Assembly (NCBI RefSeq): GCF_900103215.1
Contig: NZ_FNGV01000003.1
Span: 372,001-436,000, forward strand
Length of the DNA: 64,000 bases
Direction: 5' to 3'
Origin: Kriegella aquimaris
Lineage (GTDB): Bacteria > Bacteroidota > Bacteroidia > Flavobacteriales > Flavobacteriaceae
The position numbers were made by a program, and so were the translations under genes. This document shows, in pieces, positions 1 through 9,261 of the stretch. Position 1 is the stretch's first letter. Each line of letters opens with the position of its first letter. The notes under the pieces were generated by a model. The model was not told the origin of the DNA. It saw only the letters and a program-made list of their open reading frames with translations, and did no database searches.

Positions 1-2573
1 CATGCTTTATCCGTTTTTACCTGAGCCCAATGCGCACTAAAACCTTCTGGGAATTCATACGTTAATTCTTCCCCTGCCTTGATATCAAAGGTTTTATATT
101 TCATTGGCTCGTCAAGATAGTGATTCACATATATCAAAAGCGTAATTTTCACATCTTTGTCAGCCCTCAATTTAAGGGTTTTCTTATCATAACCCGTCAT
201 TAAATATAGGTCAGAAAGTTCATTTGCCTTTACCGCTGAATCTTTCCAAGGACCGCCCTTCCCTACTGGTTTTCCAAAACTCCACAAGTCATCGATACCT
301 CCGAACCAAAGACTTGCCTCACCATCGGCTGATGTATAGATATGTTCTGAATTGGAAGCATCTTTCTTTATTCCACTTAAGACCAATAAACCGTTCCAAG
401 TATTAAAATCAGATATTTGTTTATTATGGGTAGCTACCGGTCGCATCATTTTATACCGCGGTTCTTGCCCCACTTTGAACAAGGGGAGTTCATAAAAAGT
501 TCCTCCTACATTGGCCAGTTCTCGTTCTGATTCGACTTCTCTTCGAAACCGCGTGGTTCCCGGAGGTAAGATGTCTTGATAATCCACTTTTCCCTTAGGT
601 AATCTCAAATCGTACTCTTTCGCATGTACGATTATCGAAGCCTCATCTTCTGACCAAACATGATTTGCCGAAACGGCATCACTTTCAACCTTATTATTGT
701 TAAAGTCTACTTGCGCACCAACGCTTTCAACCGTCAAGGCCTCTAAAGAGGTCGTATCTTTAATACCTTTTACAAATTCAAAATCGAATTTAGTAAATTC
801 GAGACCTTCCTTTTTTGTGAATTCGCCACCCTGAATTGCTCCAGTATACACACTAAGGTTAAAATTGGTCTTATTACTATACAATTTTGCATGGTTCACT
901 TCTCCGGCATAATCGATATCAGCCAAATCTTTGAATAGATCCGTACCTTCAAAACCATCTTTCAGATTATCATCGGTAAAATGGAACGCTGCCGTTAATT
1001 CCGATGCTCTATTAGAGGTCAATCGAATCCATTCCGCTTTAAGTCCTTTCTCAAAAATATGGTTGGTATAACCACCCTTTTCAATAGCTATTGTTTTGAG
1101 TGCCGTCCAATTATTATCACCATTGGGGTCAATTTCCAAAGTAACGCTCACTGGGGTGTTTCCTGAATTCTGTAGGTGCAGAATGCGATTATCGAAACCA
1201 GACATTAAATAAGGGTCAGATGGTGTTTTAGCGACCACCTTTTCTTTCAACCACACGGCACCATATCCTGATGCGGGACCCCAATTGGACAACTCGCTGT
1301 AATTACCAAACCAAAGGTTAGATTGTGGTTGTCCTGCCAAGGGATTCCCCTGAATACTGGTTTCATCCGTAGCCAAAACAATCTGGTCGTTCCAATTCAA
1401 AAAATCGGGAATGTACCGTAAGTGGGAACCCATAGGTTTAATGCCTGCTGTGTTCGATGCGGAAAAGCTTTCGGGAAAATCATAAAACATCCCGTGCATA
1501 TCCATCATCATTTTACCATTGCCCACCGCCCTGATCCTAGGCCATTCAGTGAACCAGCCGTGCGGAGGGTCGTTGTTATAGGTCGCTTTCGGAAGCAAAT
1601 ACGTATGCCACTCACCATTGTCGAGTACTTTTAAGCGTACCGATTTTTTGTCCCAACCAATTGCCCATAACGGCGAATCATCGTTCGGCACCGCATAGAT
1701 ACCGTGTTTAGTCGTGATATCGGTAAATTGACTGCGCTCGATGACCTTGAAATTATCACCGTCGAATTCGGCTAGAATCCCTAAGTTGTCCGGACCAAAT
1801 ATGCCTTCTTTATCCACCTTCCAACTTTCTTCCCATTTGTAGTGTTCATTCGCCCAGTCTTGGGTGTCATGAGTCACCCTACCCTCACTGGCATGTTCAC
1901 CATTGTTCGAAACCACTAATCTGCCTTGGCTTGTGTATCCGCCTTTGCCATGCCAGCCTGGTAAAGGATCGTCGAAAAGCTTGTTTACTTCCAAGGTATT
2001 CACGTTCAACTCATAAAGCATCCCTTCCATGTCATACATATAGACCATGGTCTCGGGATTTTTCAAATGTCGTGCATAGGCATTCAGACGACCTTCCATT
2101 CTACTGTAAGGTACCACCCTAATATTTCCCGTACTATCAATAACGTAAGGGCCTATCAACAATTGGTTAGATTCTTGATGAACCATTCGTGCGGTCGGGG
2201 TACCGCCAATACTACCTTCAAAAATCTCCATATTCATATCCTCATCGATAATATAGAGTTTATGTTCGCTACCCTTGGGCTGATGTGCCGCATAATTTAT
2301 CATGTACAACTTATCGTTCCATACCGCCAAGGCACCGATACCGCATTCACTTCCGAAGCCATACGTTCCATCTAATCTGCCATGGGCGTAGGTGGTAAGG
2401 TGCGGATATACCCCGCCAATTTTCAAATCTCCGGAAACCTGGGTGATTTCACCATCTTTGCTGACTACCTCCGCAGCCTTTTTTATCGGCGTTTTCGTTA
2501 ATTCTTCTGCCTTATTTTTGCAGGAAACCATTACTAGGGTCAGCACCCATAGCACCATTAAAATTTTTCTCAT
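1..2573 (-). CDS. Large PUL-associated lipoprotein, 3' end outside window
   Basis: The frame is open from the ATG at 2573 to the window edge (857 codons), so the gene is partial. The N-terminus is a lipoprotein signal with lipobox LVMVSC (Cys18), so the product is probably anchored in the outer membrane. The first 380 or so residues are rich in short W/G/aromatic strand-like segments, which suggests a beta-propeller (inference). Two related modules follow: SNLWFG near residue 416 with PYLMSGFD after it, and ASLWFG near 751 with LYLMTGYD after it, so the C-terminal half contains an internal duplication. It lies 108 bases after susD as the last visible gene of the operon, the usual place for a surface glycan-binding protein or enzyme. 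I recognise no catalytic motif and do not name a function. Confidence 0.85.
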   Translation of the reverse strand, partial: MRKILMVLWVLTLVMVSCKNKAEELTKTPIKKAAEVVSKDGEITQVSGDLKIGGVYPHLTTYAHGRLDGTYGFGSECGIGALAVWNDKLYMINYAAHQPKGSEHKLYIIDEDMNMEIFEGSIGGTPTARMVHQESNQLLIGPYVIDSTGNIRVVPYSRMEGRLNAYARHLKNPETMVYMYDMEGMLYELNVNTLEVNKLFDDPLPGWHGKGGYTSQGRLVVSNNGEHASEGRVTHDTQDWANEHYKWEESWKVDKEGIFGPDNLGILAEFDGDNFKVIERSQFTDITTKHGIYAVPNDDSPLWAIGWDKKSVRLKVLDNGEWHTYLLPKATYNNDPPHGWFTEWPRIRAVGNGKMMMDMHGMFYDFPESFSASNTAGIKPMGSHLRYIPDFLNWNDQIVLATDETSIQGNPLAGQPQSNLWFGNYSELSNWGPASGYGAVWLKEKVVAKTPSDPYLMSGFDNRILHLQNSGNTPVSVTLEIDPNGDNNWTALKTIAIEKGGYTNHIFEKGLKAEWIRLTSNRASELTAAFHFTDDNLKDGFEGTDLFKDLADIDYAGEVNHAKLYSNKTNFNLSVYTGAIQGGEFTKKEGLEFTKFDFEFVKGIKDTTSLEALTVESVGAQVDFNNNKVESDAVSANHVWSEDEASIIVHAKEYDLRLPKGKVDYQDILPPGTTRFRREVESERELANVGGTFYELPLFKVGQEPRYKMMRPVATHNKQISDFNTWNGLLVLSGIKKDASNSEHIYTSADGEASLWFGGIDDLWSFGKPVGKGGPWKDSAVKANELSDLYLMTGYDKKTLKLRADKDVKITLLIYVNHYLDEPMKYKTFDIKAGEELTYEFPEGFSAHWAQVKTDKA

Positions 2574-2626
2574 CTCTCTAAAATTTGCACTAATTATAAC
2601 TTTCTGAAGCTTAGGCATTGTAAGAC

Positions 2627-2648
2627 CCCCGAAAATCGCTTTTCGGGG
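2627..2648 (-). promoter_or_regulatory. Hairpin between susD and the lipoprotein gene
   Basis: A perfect 9-bp stem (CCCCGAAAA / TTTTCGGGG) with a 4-base loop lies in the 108-base gap after susD. On the transcribed strand no long U-tract follows, so an RNA-processing or partial attenuation role fits better than a full terminator. That would lower expression of the downstream lipoprotein gene relative to susCD (inference). Confidence 0.5.
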
Positions 2649-2681
2649 ATTTACAAAAACTAACTAACTCAAAACTAACTA

Positions 2682-4436
2682 TTAGTACCCCTCATTTTGA
2701 GTGAGGTTTGCATTAAGTAATCGTTCAGACGCCGGTATCGGCCACAAGTATTGTCTTGTCGGAAAATTGATGGTATTCAAAGATCTACATAGCCCAGCAT
2801 TCAGCAAAGCCGAGAAGTCCGGAAGTCCATCCGCATCAATCTCTGGAGTCATGCCCCAAAACCAAAGTCCGGGCGTAACAACATTATCCATTAGTGGTCC
2901 AGTCGGTGCCACCCCAACGTTAGCATCGGTTGCGACGTTCAACAGCCCGTATGAATTTCCGGTAAGTGCTTTTTCCGCCAATCGCCATCGAATCAAATCC
3001 ATGTACCTACGCCCTTCAAAGGCAAGTTCGGCACGCCTTTCATTACGCACTTTATAGCGTAGCTCGGCCTGATCTGTAGTCACGATTTCGGGGTTGGGTA
3101 TTCCAGAATTGGCATAAGCCCTATCCCGTACTTGGTTCATAGCATCCAACACGCTTTGATCAATTTGATTGAGTTCGATCTTTGATTCGGCATACATCAA
3201 TAATACATCGGCATAGCGTATAACAATCAAATCGGGGTCGGTGCGATAATCTTTCCAATCTTCATCAATCCCTTTTTTCCATGCCAATCCATTAAAAGAA
3301 GCAAAGGCGGCTACTGAAGGGGTATCATCATTTCGACGTAAATCACCGGAAGCAAAGTCTAAGACCTCTTTTTTCTCAGGATGGGGCGTATATTCAATAG
3401 CTATAAAATTAGACCCATCGGCCGAAGACAGCCCATCACCATCTTCCAAAGAACCAAAGGGCACGATAGTCATGTTACATCGGGGATCTCTATTCTTAAA
3501 TGGATTTTGAGGATCAAAAAGCGGCGATTCGTCTACGGGCAGCCCATCGGTACACTCGAAAGACGCCAAGAGCTCCCAAGTGGGGTTTCTTGCACCCCAG
3601 CCGCCATGGTTTCGTGGCAAATAATCTCTAACGTTATCATTTCTGATTACGTTCAAATCTGAACTTCTCGGAATATGGAATATGGTCTCATTCGAGTTTT
3701 TGGTACTTGACCGGAATAACTCGGAAAAATCGGCATGCAACTCATACTCGCCCAAGTCTATACAATCTTCAGAAGCCTCTGCGGCAACTGCAAAATCGCC
3801 CATATACAAGGCTATTCTAGCTTTCATGGCATATGCCGCACCTTTGGTAGCATATTTCAGACCATTATACGATACCGGAAGATTAAGTGCCGCATCATCA
3901 TAATACCCATAGATTTTTTGGAGAATCTCGTTTTTATTGGTCCGGCCCATTTCAAAAGATTCATCAACGGTAAGCTCCTTTTCATAGAAAGGAACGTCAC
4001 CATAATGCGAAATGAGGTACGACCAATACGATGCCCTTAAAAAATTGGCTTCGGCCATAAAAAGAGCGGTGTCTTCGGCAGATAGTACGTCTTGGTTCTC
4101 TAACTGATCGATAACGACAAGAATTCGAGTGATGGCCTTATAAATATTTTCCCAAGAGTCTTGGGCCGCACCGTATTCGGAACTTACCGTACCTGCTTTA
4201 ATATCGTCTAAGGCATCTCGTCGCTGCCAATCATCGGTGAGTCCGGCAGCAGATTCATCAGTAGGCCAAAAAACTTCGCGGTACCCCTCGTTTAACGATT
4301 GCCTAAATTGATCTTTATTTTGGTACCAAGTGGCCGAGCTTGCGGCATCTTCCTGTACCAGATCCAACTCGGTGCATGAAAAGCCGGTCAGCAAAATGGC
4401 AAGTCCGGCGAGTATGTTATATATCGTATTTTTCAT
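2682..4436 (-). CDS. SusD/RagB-family nutrient-binding outer-membrane lipoprotein
   Basis: A surface lipoprotein that captures glycans and passes them to its SusC partner. The chosen ATG at 4436 gives a lipoprotein signal ending LLTGFSC (Cys21); the longer frame to 4469 would overlap the end of susC. The body has the helical, TPR-like SusD character (an SYWSYLISHYGDVPF-type segment, and the segment YADVLLMYAESKIELNQ). The C-terminus WPIPASERLLNANLTQNEGY is the classic end of the family (WPIP..E...N..L.QN.GY). The length, 584 residues, is normal. It starts 10 bases after the susC stop, which implies translational coupling. The ligand cannot be read from the sequence. Confidence 0.96.
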   Translation of the reverse strand: MKNTIYNILAGLAILLTGFSCTELDLVQEDAASSATWYQNKDQFRQSLNEGYREVFWPTDESAAGLTDDWQRRDALDDIKAGTVSSEYGAAQDSWENIYKAITRILVVIDQLENQDVLSAEDTALFMAEANFLRASYWSYLISHYGDVPFYEKELTVDESFEMGRTNKNEILQKIYGYYDDAALNLPVSYNGLKYATKGAAYAMKARIALYMGDFAVAAEASEDCIDLGEYELHADFSELFRSSTKNSNETIFHIPRSSDLNVIRNDNVRDYLPRNHGGWGARNPTWELLASFECTDGLPVDESPLFDPQNPFKNRDPRCNMTIVPFGSLEDGDGLSSADGSNFIAIEYTPHPEKKEVLDFASGDLRRNDDTPSVAAFASFNGLAWKKGIDEDWKDYRTDPDLIVIRYADVLLMYAESKIELNQIDQSVLDAMNQVRDRAYANSGIPNPEIVTTDQAELRYKVRNERRAELAFEGRRYMDLIRWRLAEKALTGNSYGLLNVATDANVGVAPTGPLMDNVVTPGLWFWGMTPEIDADGLPDFSALLNAGLCRSLNTINFPTRQYLWPIPASERLLNANLTQNEGY

Positions 4437-4446
4437 TGTTTTTCGT

Positions 4447-7400
4447 TTAGAAATTAGCTTTAACTCCAACCAAGAAAGACTTGGTGATCAGGTATCCGCT
4501 CCCTTGCTCGGGATCTATGCCTTTGGGGAGGTTATCAAATGTGAACAAGTCGTTACCGGCAACATATATCCTGAGTTGTGAAAACCCACTGTCACCAAGC
4601 ATCTCGGTAGGTAAGGTATACCCTAAAGAGATATTCTTGATTCTAAGATATGACCCATTGATCAACCAATAATCGGAGAAACTAGTATAATTATTTCCCA
4701 CTGCATTTTCAGAGAGTCTAGGGTAACTGGCGCTTTGATTTTGTGCGGCGGTGTTATAAGCGCTCCAATAGCTTCCCGCATATAAATATGAAGGAGATTG
4801 CCAGCTTTCTTGAAAAGGTTTGATAAAACCTTGAGACAGGTAGAAGTTCTGCTTACCAACCCCTTGAAAAGTAAGTCCGAAATCAAATTTTTTGTACGCC
4901 AAATTAAAGTTTCCACCATATTGGTATCTAGGCAAAGAACCTCCCAAAATAGTTTTGTCCAATTCGTTGATAACACCATCGGGCGTACCATCGGGGCCAC
5001 TGATGTCTTTGTATTTTATGTCTCCCGGACTGACAACATCACTAGTTACGGCCGAGTTATCTACCTCAGCTTGGGTTTGATAAATACCATCGGATAGGTA
5101 GCCGTACCAAGACCTGAACTCACTGCCCTCTTCAGAAAGGATATTACCGTCAAAAAGACGTTTCCCGTTGACATCTCCAATAATTGATTTAGAATCAAAA
5201 ACATTAGCAGAGGCCCCGTATCTAAGATCGCCAATATTATCACGCCAAGAAAGAGACAGCTCCCATCCATCGGTATCCATACTTCCCACATTTACCGTGG
5301 GATCATCATATCCACCGAAAGCGGGAATACTCAAATCGAGGAGCATATCGGTCGTTTCCTTCTTAAAGTAATCACCAGTTAACGACAAACGGCTATCGAA
5401 CATGTTCAAGTCGATACCAAAGTTCAAAGAAGTAGTCGTTTCCCAGGTCACGTCTTCAATAGCCAAAAATCGTTGGGCAGCAGATCTCACTGCCTCTACG
5501 TCGTTTCCGTTGGCAATTAACGTATTGCTAAACTGCAGTACGGAGAGATACAGGTAATTACCTAAACGGTCATTGCCCAAACTACCATAAGAAGCCCTAA
5601 GTTTTAAAAATGAAATGGTCGGGTCTAACGACTCCATAAAATTTTCATTGGAAATAACCCAACCAGCCGAGACAGAGGGAAAGGACCCCCATCGATAGTC
5701 TTTTCCAAAGCGGGAGGAACCATCTCGTCGAACAGTTCCCTGAATATAATACCGACTATCGTAATTATAGGCCAATCTTCCGAAATAGGAAGCATAGGCA
5801 TTTGCCGAAACAGTAGATCCATCATCAAAAACCTTATCGACCGGAGCCTGATTTAAAAATGGATAGTCGGCGGTAACAAACTCGGTACCCCTAACATCTA
5901 ATCTTTCATATTCAGCCGAGAATTCCTCATACCCCACAACAGCGCTGATGTTATGGTTCACTATTATTTTATCATAGTTTACCAAGGCTTGTGTCGTCAA
6001 GGTATTGTCGTTCGACCTTACTTCATTTAGATAGGTCTGGGTGGCATTGTGACTCGAAATATAGTTGGGATCCGCTAACTGATCGGGATCATTGAAGGCC
6101 CAATAGGGAATGGTCTTATTGAACTTTTTATACTTGTTGAATTCAAAATTCGGTGCCAGATTAAGTGATATCTTTAAATCGTCGATAGGCTTATAAAACA
6201 GCCCCACCTTTCCGTAGAATAAATAGGTATCACTATTACTATACCCACCTTCCTGCAATTCGGCATATACATTATCTCCTGATTTACCTTCTGCTATTCG
6301 CCCATCTTGCCATAAGGCGGCGTATACGGGTGCAGAACGTATGGCTCTTTCTGTGGGGTCTAATGAAGGGCGATCGTCTCTCGTTATCTTAAGTGCAAAG
6401 TCTAAATTGGCACCCATTTTATCGGAGATTTTGATATCATTGTTGACCCTGGCCGTGTAGCGCTTCCAATCGCGCCCGTCATACAAGGCATCTTGATATT
6501 CGTAACCGAAGCTTGCATTGGTTTTCAATCTGTCGGAACCTCCACTTATAGAGATATTATGTCTATAACCAGTAGCGGATTTTCGGAGTATCAGACTACG
6601 CCAATCCGTATCGGGAAATTGATCAGGGTTTATTGCACTATTGGTAGGATAATTGGCAATCAAATCTTCTGACCACGTAGGGTATTCATTATTATCGTTA
6701 CCATTGTCATTCCATGCCTTTTCATTATCCATTTGCATGTAGCGAACCGCGCCCACTGTCTGTCTTGTTTCGGTAGGTGTATTGATTATATATTCCCCAC
6801 TATAGCCCATATTAAAGACTCCGCTCTTGCCGCGCTTGGTCGTAATAATAATAACGCCAGCTGCGGCTCTTGATCCGTAAATAGAAGCGGAAGCACCGTC
6901 TTTAAGCACGGAAATACTTTCAATTTGATCCGGATTCACATCGTTGATACTTGAAACAGGTACATCGTCTACTAGTATCAAGGGAGCACTCGCCCCTTGT
7001 AATGTCGTAACACCCCTTACTCTTATTTCATTGCCTGAACCGGGTTCTGAGTTACTTCTTGTAATACTGACCCCCGCAACGGTACCTTGCAAGGCATTGG
7101 AAACATTGGTGGTGCTACGTGCCGCAATTTCATCACCCTCAATAACGCTGACGGAACCCGTCAGGTCTTTCTTGGCCTGGGTACCGTAGCCTACAACAAT
7201 TACCTCTTCAAGACCTGCTGCACTTTCTTTTAAGGTGATAGCGATGTTCTCTTGGCCGTTCACCAATATTTCCTCGGTCGCATAACCAATATAAGATACG
7301 GTCAGCACCACATTTTGATTGGCAACGGCCAACGAAAAGTTCCCGTCAAAATCAGTCTGTGTACCATTCGTTGTTCCTTTTTCAACGATACTAGCACCGG

Positions 7401-7866
7401 GTAGCGGAACTCCGTCACCATCGACAACCGTACCGGAGACCATAAACTCTTGTGCAACAGTTTCCGCAATTGCATCAATCTCCGAAGTCGGTGTTTTAGA
7501 CCTTCTTTTGATGACCACTTGACGGTCATCAATTTTATAATCTAAATCTGTATTTTGAAAAGCTTGATTTAGTATGGAGGTAAGTTGTGCTTCTTTTAAT
7601 CGAATCGACACTTTTTTATTTGCATCCAACACTTCATCCTTATAGAAGAATATAAATTCGCTATGCTCCTGAATCTCTTTGAACAACTCTTCATACGTCA
7701 CCTCTTTGACATCAATATCTATCTTGGTCTGGGCATAGGTATTATTCGCATATACCGAACTAAGACCGATACAAATAAATAAGGCAAATATTTTCATAAG
7801 GGTGAACAGGTTACATATCGGTGTCTTTTTGACCCCGAGAGCGGGGCCACTGACGATTTTATTCAT
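4447..7866 (-). CDS. SusC/RagA-family TonB-dependent transporter with N-terminal STN domain
   Basis: An outer-membrane TonB-dependent importer of 1139 residues. Domains in order: signal segment (about residues 22-46); STN (secretin/TonB short N-terminal) domain at about 50-120; carboxypeptidase D regulatory-like domain at about 143-215 (VSGTVVDGDGVPLPGASI); the TonB-box/plug entry EEVIVVGYGTQ at 221-230; plug; and a beta-barrel ending in Phe (VGVKANF). The STN domain is the hallmark of SusC proteins that signal through a FecR anti-sigma factor to an ECF sigma factor, and both are encoded just upstream (8003-9058 and 12425-13042). susD follows directly. The transported glycan is unknown. Confidence 0.97.
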   Translation of the reverse strand: MNKIVSGPALGVKKTPICNLFTLMKIFALFICIGLSSVYANNTYAQTKIDIDVKEVTYEELFKEIQEHSEFIFFYKDEVLDANKKVSIRLKEAQLTSILNQAFQNTDLDYKIDDRQVVIKRRSKTPTSEIDAIAETVAQEFMVSGTVVDGDGVPLPGASIVEKGTTNGTQTDFDGNFSLAVANQNVVLTVSYIGYATEEILVNGQENIAITLKESAAGLEEVIVVGYGTQAKKDLTGSVSVIEGDEIAARSTTNVSNALQGTVAGVSITRSNSEPGSGNEIRVRGVTTLQGASAPLILVDDVPVSSINDVNPDQIESISVLKDGASASIYGSRAAAGVIIITTKRGKSGVFNMGYSGEYIINTPTETRQTVGAVRYMQMDNEKAWNDNGNDNNEYPTWSEDLIANYPTNSAINPDQFPDTDWRSLILRKSATGYRHNISISGGSDRLKTNASFGYEYQDALYDGRDWKRYTARVNNDIKISDKMGANLDFALKITRDDRPSLDPTERAIRSAPVYAALWQDGRIAEGKSGDNVYAELQEGGYSNSDTYLFYGKVGLFYKPIDDLKISLNLAPNFEFNKYKKFNKTIPYWAFNDPDQLADPNYISSHNATQTYLNEVRSNDNTLTTQALVNYDKIIVNHNISAVVGYEEFSAEYERLDVRGTEFVTADYPFLNQAPVDKVFDDGSTVSANAYASYFGRLAYNYDSRYYIQGTVRRDGSSRFGKDYRWGSFPSVSAGWVISNENFMESLDPTISFLKLRASYGSLGNDRLGNYLYLSVLQFSNTLIANGNDVEAVRSAAQRFLAIEDVTWETTTSLNFGIDLNMFDSRLSLTGDYFKKETTDMLLDLSIPAFGGYDDPTVNVGSMDTDGWELSLSWRDNIGDLRYGASANVFDSKSIIGDVNGKRLFDGNILSEEGSEFRSWYGYLSDGIYQTQAEVDNSAVTSDVVSPGDIKYKDISGPDGTPDGVINELDKTILGGSLPRYQYGGNFNLAYKKFDFGLTFQGVGKQNFYLSQGFIKPFQESWQSPSYLYAGSYWSAYNTAAQNQSASYPRLSENAVGNNYTSFSDYWLINGSYLRIKNISLGYTLPTEMLGDSGFSQLRIYVAGNDLFTFDNLPKGIDPEQGSGYLITKSFLVGVKANF

Positions 7867-7892
7867 AATTTTGTTTTTAGTTGAGTTAATGA

Positions 7893-7909
7893 TGCCAAAT
7901 TATTTGGCA
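7893..7909. promoter_or_regulatory. Perfect palindrome upstream of susC
   Basis: TGCCAAAT and ATTTGGCA flank a single central base, a perfect 8-bp dyad 27 bases before the susC ATG. Its position between fecR and susC suggests an operator or an RNA stem in the susC leader. No matching factor can be named. Confidence 0.45.
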
Positions 7910-7923
7910 ATGTTAATTTTCCG

Positions 7924-7951
7924 GCCAGGAGATGGGCCAACATCTTCTGGC
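7924..7951. promoter_or_regulatory. Hairpin in the fecR-susC intergenic region
   Basis: Arms GCCAGGAGATG and CATCTTCTGGC (10 of 11 positions pair) enclose a 6-base loop. On the plus strand a run of eight T follows. On the coding (minus) strand the run of A precedes the stem, so it is not a canonical terminator for fecR. A leader hairpin or processing site ahead of susC is plausible. Confidence 0.5.
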
Positions 7952-8002
7952 TTTTTTTTAAAATTGGTTAGTTGGTCGTTACATCATATGGTTTCTCCGT
8001 TT

Positions 8003-9058
8003 TTAGTTAATACTTATTCTTTTTTCGTTTATTTTCTTGTACTGTAATGGTGTGGTTTCTTTAATAATACCTATCACTTTTTCTACGTCTTCCCTTAAAT
8101 CGAGATAACCGGAAAAGGTCTCTTCAGCCAAGGTCTGATTTTCAATCTCAATGTCGACATTATAATAGCGTGCGAGCCTTTTCATAATATACTCGAGATT
8201 ATTGTTTTTAAATATGAAAACGCCTTTTCGCCATGAAAAATAGTGGTCAACATTCACTTTTTCAGAAGTCACCATTTTATTTTTCTTATCGTAACTAGCC
8301 AAGGTACCAGGGGTTATTTTTATCTTATTGCCTGTGTCACTAGTAGTATCAGGTTTATATTGAATTTGAACACTTCCACTCTTGAGTACGGTGTTTACCT
8401 GAGTATCATCAAGATAGTTGCTCACATTGAAAACCGTACCCAAAACTTCAATTTCCTGACTCTCGGAAAGCACCATAAACGGATGACTTGCATCGTGTGC
8501 CACTTCAAAAATCGCTTCTCCCTCTAAATACACTTCTCTTTTATCTCCTTTAAAAACAGCGGGATACACCAATCTCGAACCAGAGTTCAGCCAAACCATA
8601 CTACCGTCGGAAAGTTTCAGGTTTGATCGTTTTCCATAGGGTACTAAAACCGTATTATAGACCATTTCCTTTTCCGAAGAAGCGCTCTGATCGACAACTT
8701 TTGACCCTCCTACACTTACCTTTTGTCCCGTGGAAGAATAGGAGATGTCCGTGGAATCTTCATCAATTTTCACGTTTTCCCCTTCGTTAAGAATTAATAC
8801 CACTTTGTCAGAATCGTTTACATCAACTTTTTTTGCAGATTTTACAAAATCTGTGATGGATGTTTCGACAGGACGATTAAAATAGAAACCTAATGCCAAA
8901 AGAACGGCGATGGAAGCAGCAGTACCCATTGCATAGCGCTTACGCAATCTTTTTTGTTTTAACCTGTCAAGGGACGTATAGATTTTACTTTTTAAAGCGA
9001 CCTTTTCAGTATCACTAAGCGAAGTAAAATCTATGTTGCTTTTTTTCTTATTTTTCAT
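8003..9058 (-). CDS. FecR-family anti-sigma factor
   Basis: A single-pass inner-membrane anti-sigma factor of 351 residues. A basic cytoplasmic N-terminus is followed by one membrane segment at about 45-62 (AASIAVLLALGFYF), a FecR domain at about 135-235 (LKLSDGSMVWLNSGSRLVYP; GEAIFEVAHD) and a C-terminal DUF4974-like, STN-related domain (FKNNNLEYIMKRLARYYNV). In this family the periplasmic part senses the STN domain of the cognate SusC and releases an ECF sigma factor. Here it directly precedes susC. The likely sigma gene is not adjacent but two genes upstream (12425-13042), which is unusual. Confidence 0.95.
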   Translation of the reverse strand: MKNKKKSNIDFTSLSDTEKVALKSKIYTSLDRLKQKRLRKRYAMGTAASIAVLLALGFYFNRPVETSITDFVKSAKKVDVNDSDKVVLILNEGENVKIDEDSTDISYSSTGQKVSVGGSKVVDQSASSEKEMVYNTVLVPYGKRSNLKLSDGSMVWLNSGSRLVYPAVFKGDKREVYLEGEAIFEVAHDASHPFMVLSESQEIEVLGTVFNVSNYLDDTQVNTVLKSGSVQIQYKPDTTSDTGNKIKITPGTLASYDKKNKMVTSEKVNVDHYFSWRKGVFIFKNNNLEYIMKRLARYYNVDIEIENQTLAEETFSGYLDLREDVEKVIGIIKETTPLQYKKINEKRISIN

Positions 9059-9261
9059 ACCTCTTATTATTTAGCCATTCGAAATCTTGAATCAGATCAA
9101 GGAAATTTTCAGTATCCTAAAAACCAATTTTATGAACTGCTAAAACACTTCTATATTAAGATAAGTAGCCACTTTACTTTTTATAGACAAAAAAAGTGTG
9201 CTTTTCTTAACATTCTTTAAAATGTACTGTTAGCCTCATGTAAATTTTGAAAGACCATCAC

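Noticed and set aside
4447-4469. Longer SusD start at 4469
   Set aside because: It would overlap the susC stop and push the lipoprotein signal 11 residues inward; the ATG at 4436 gives a normal signal.
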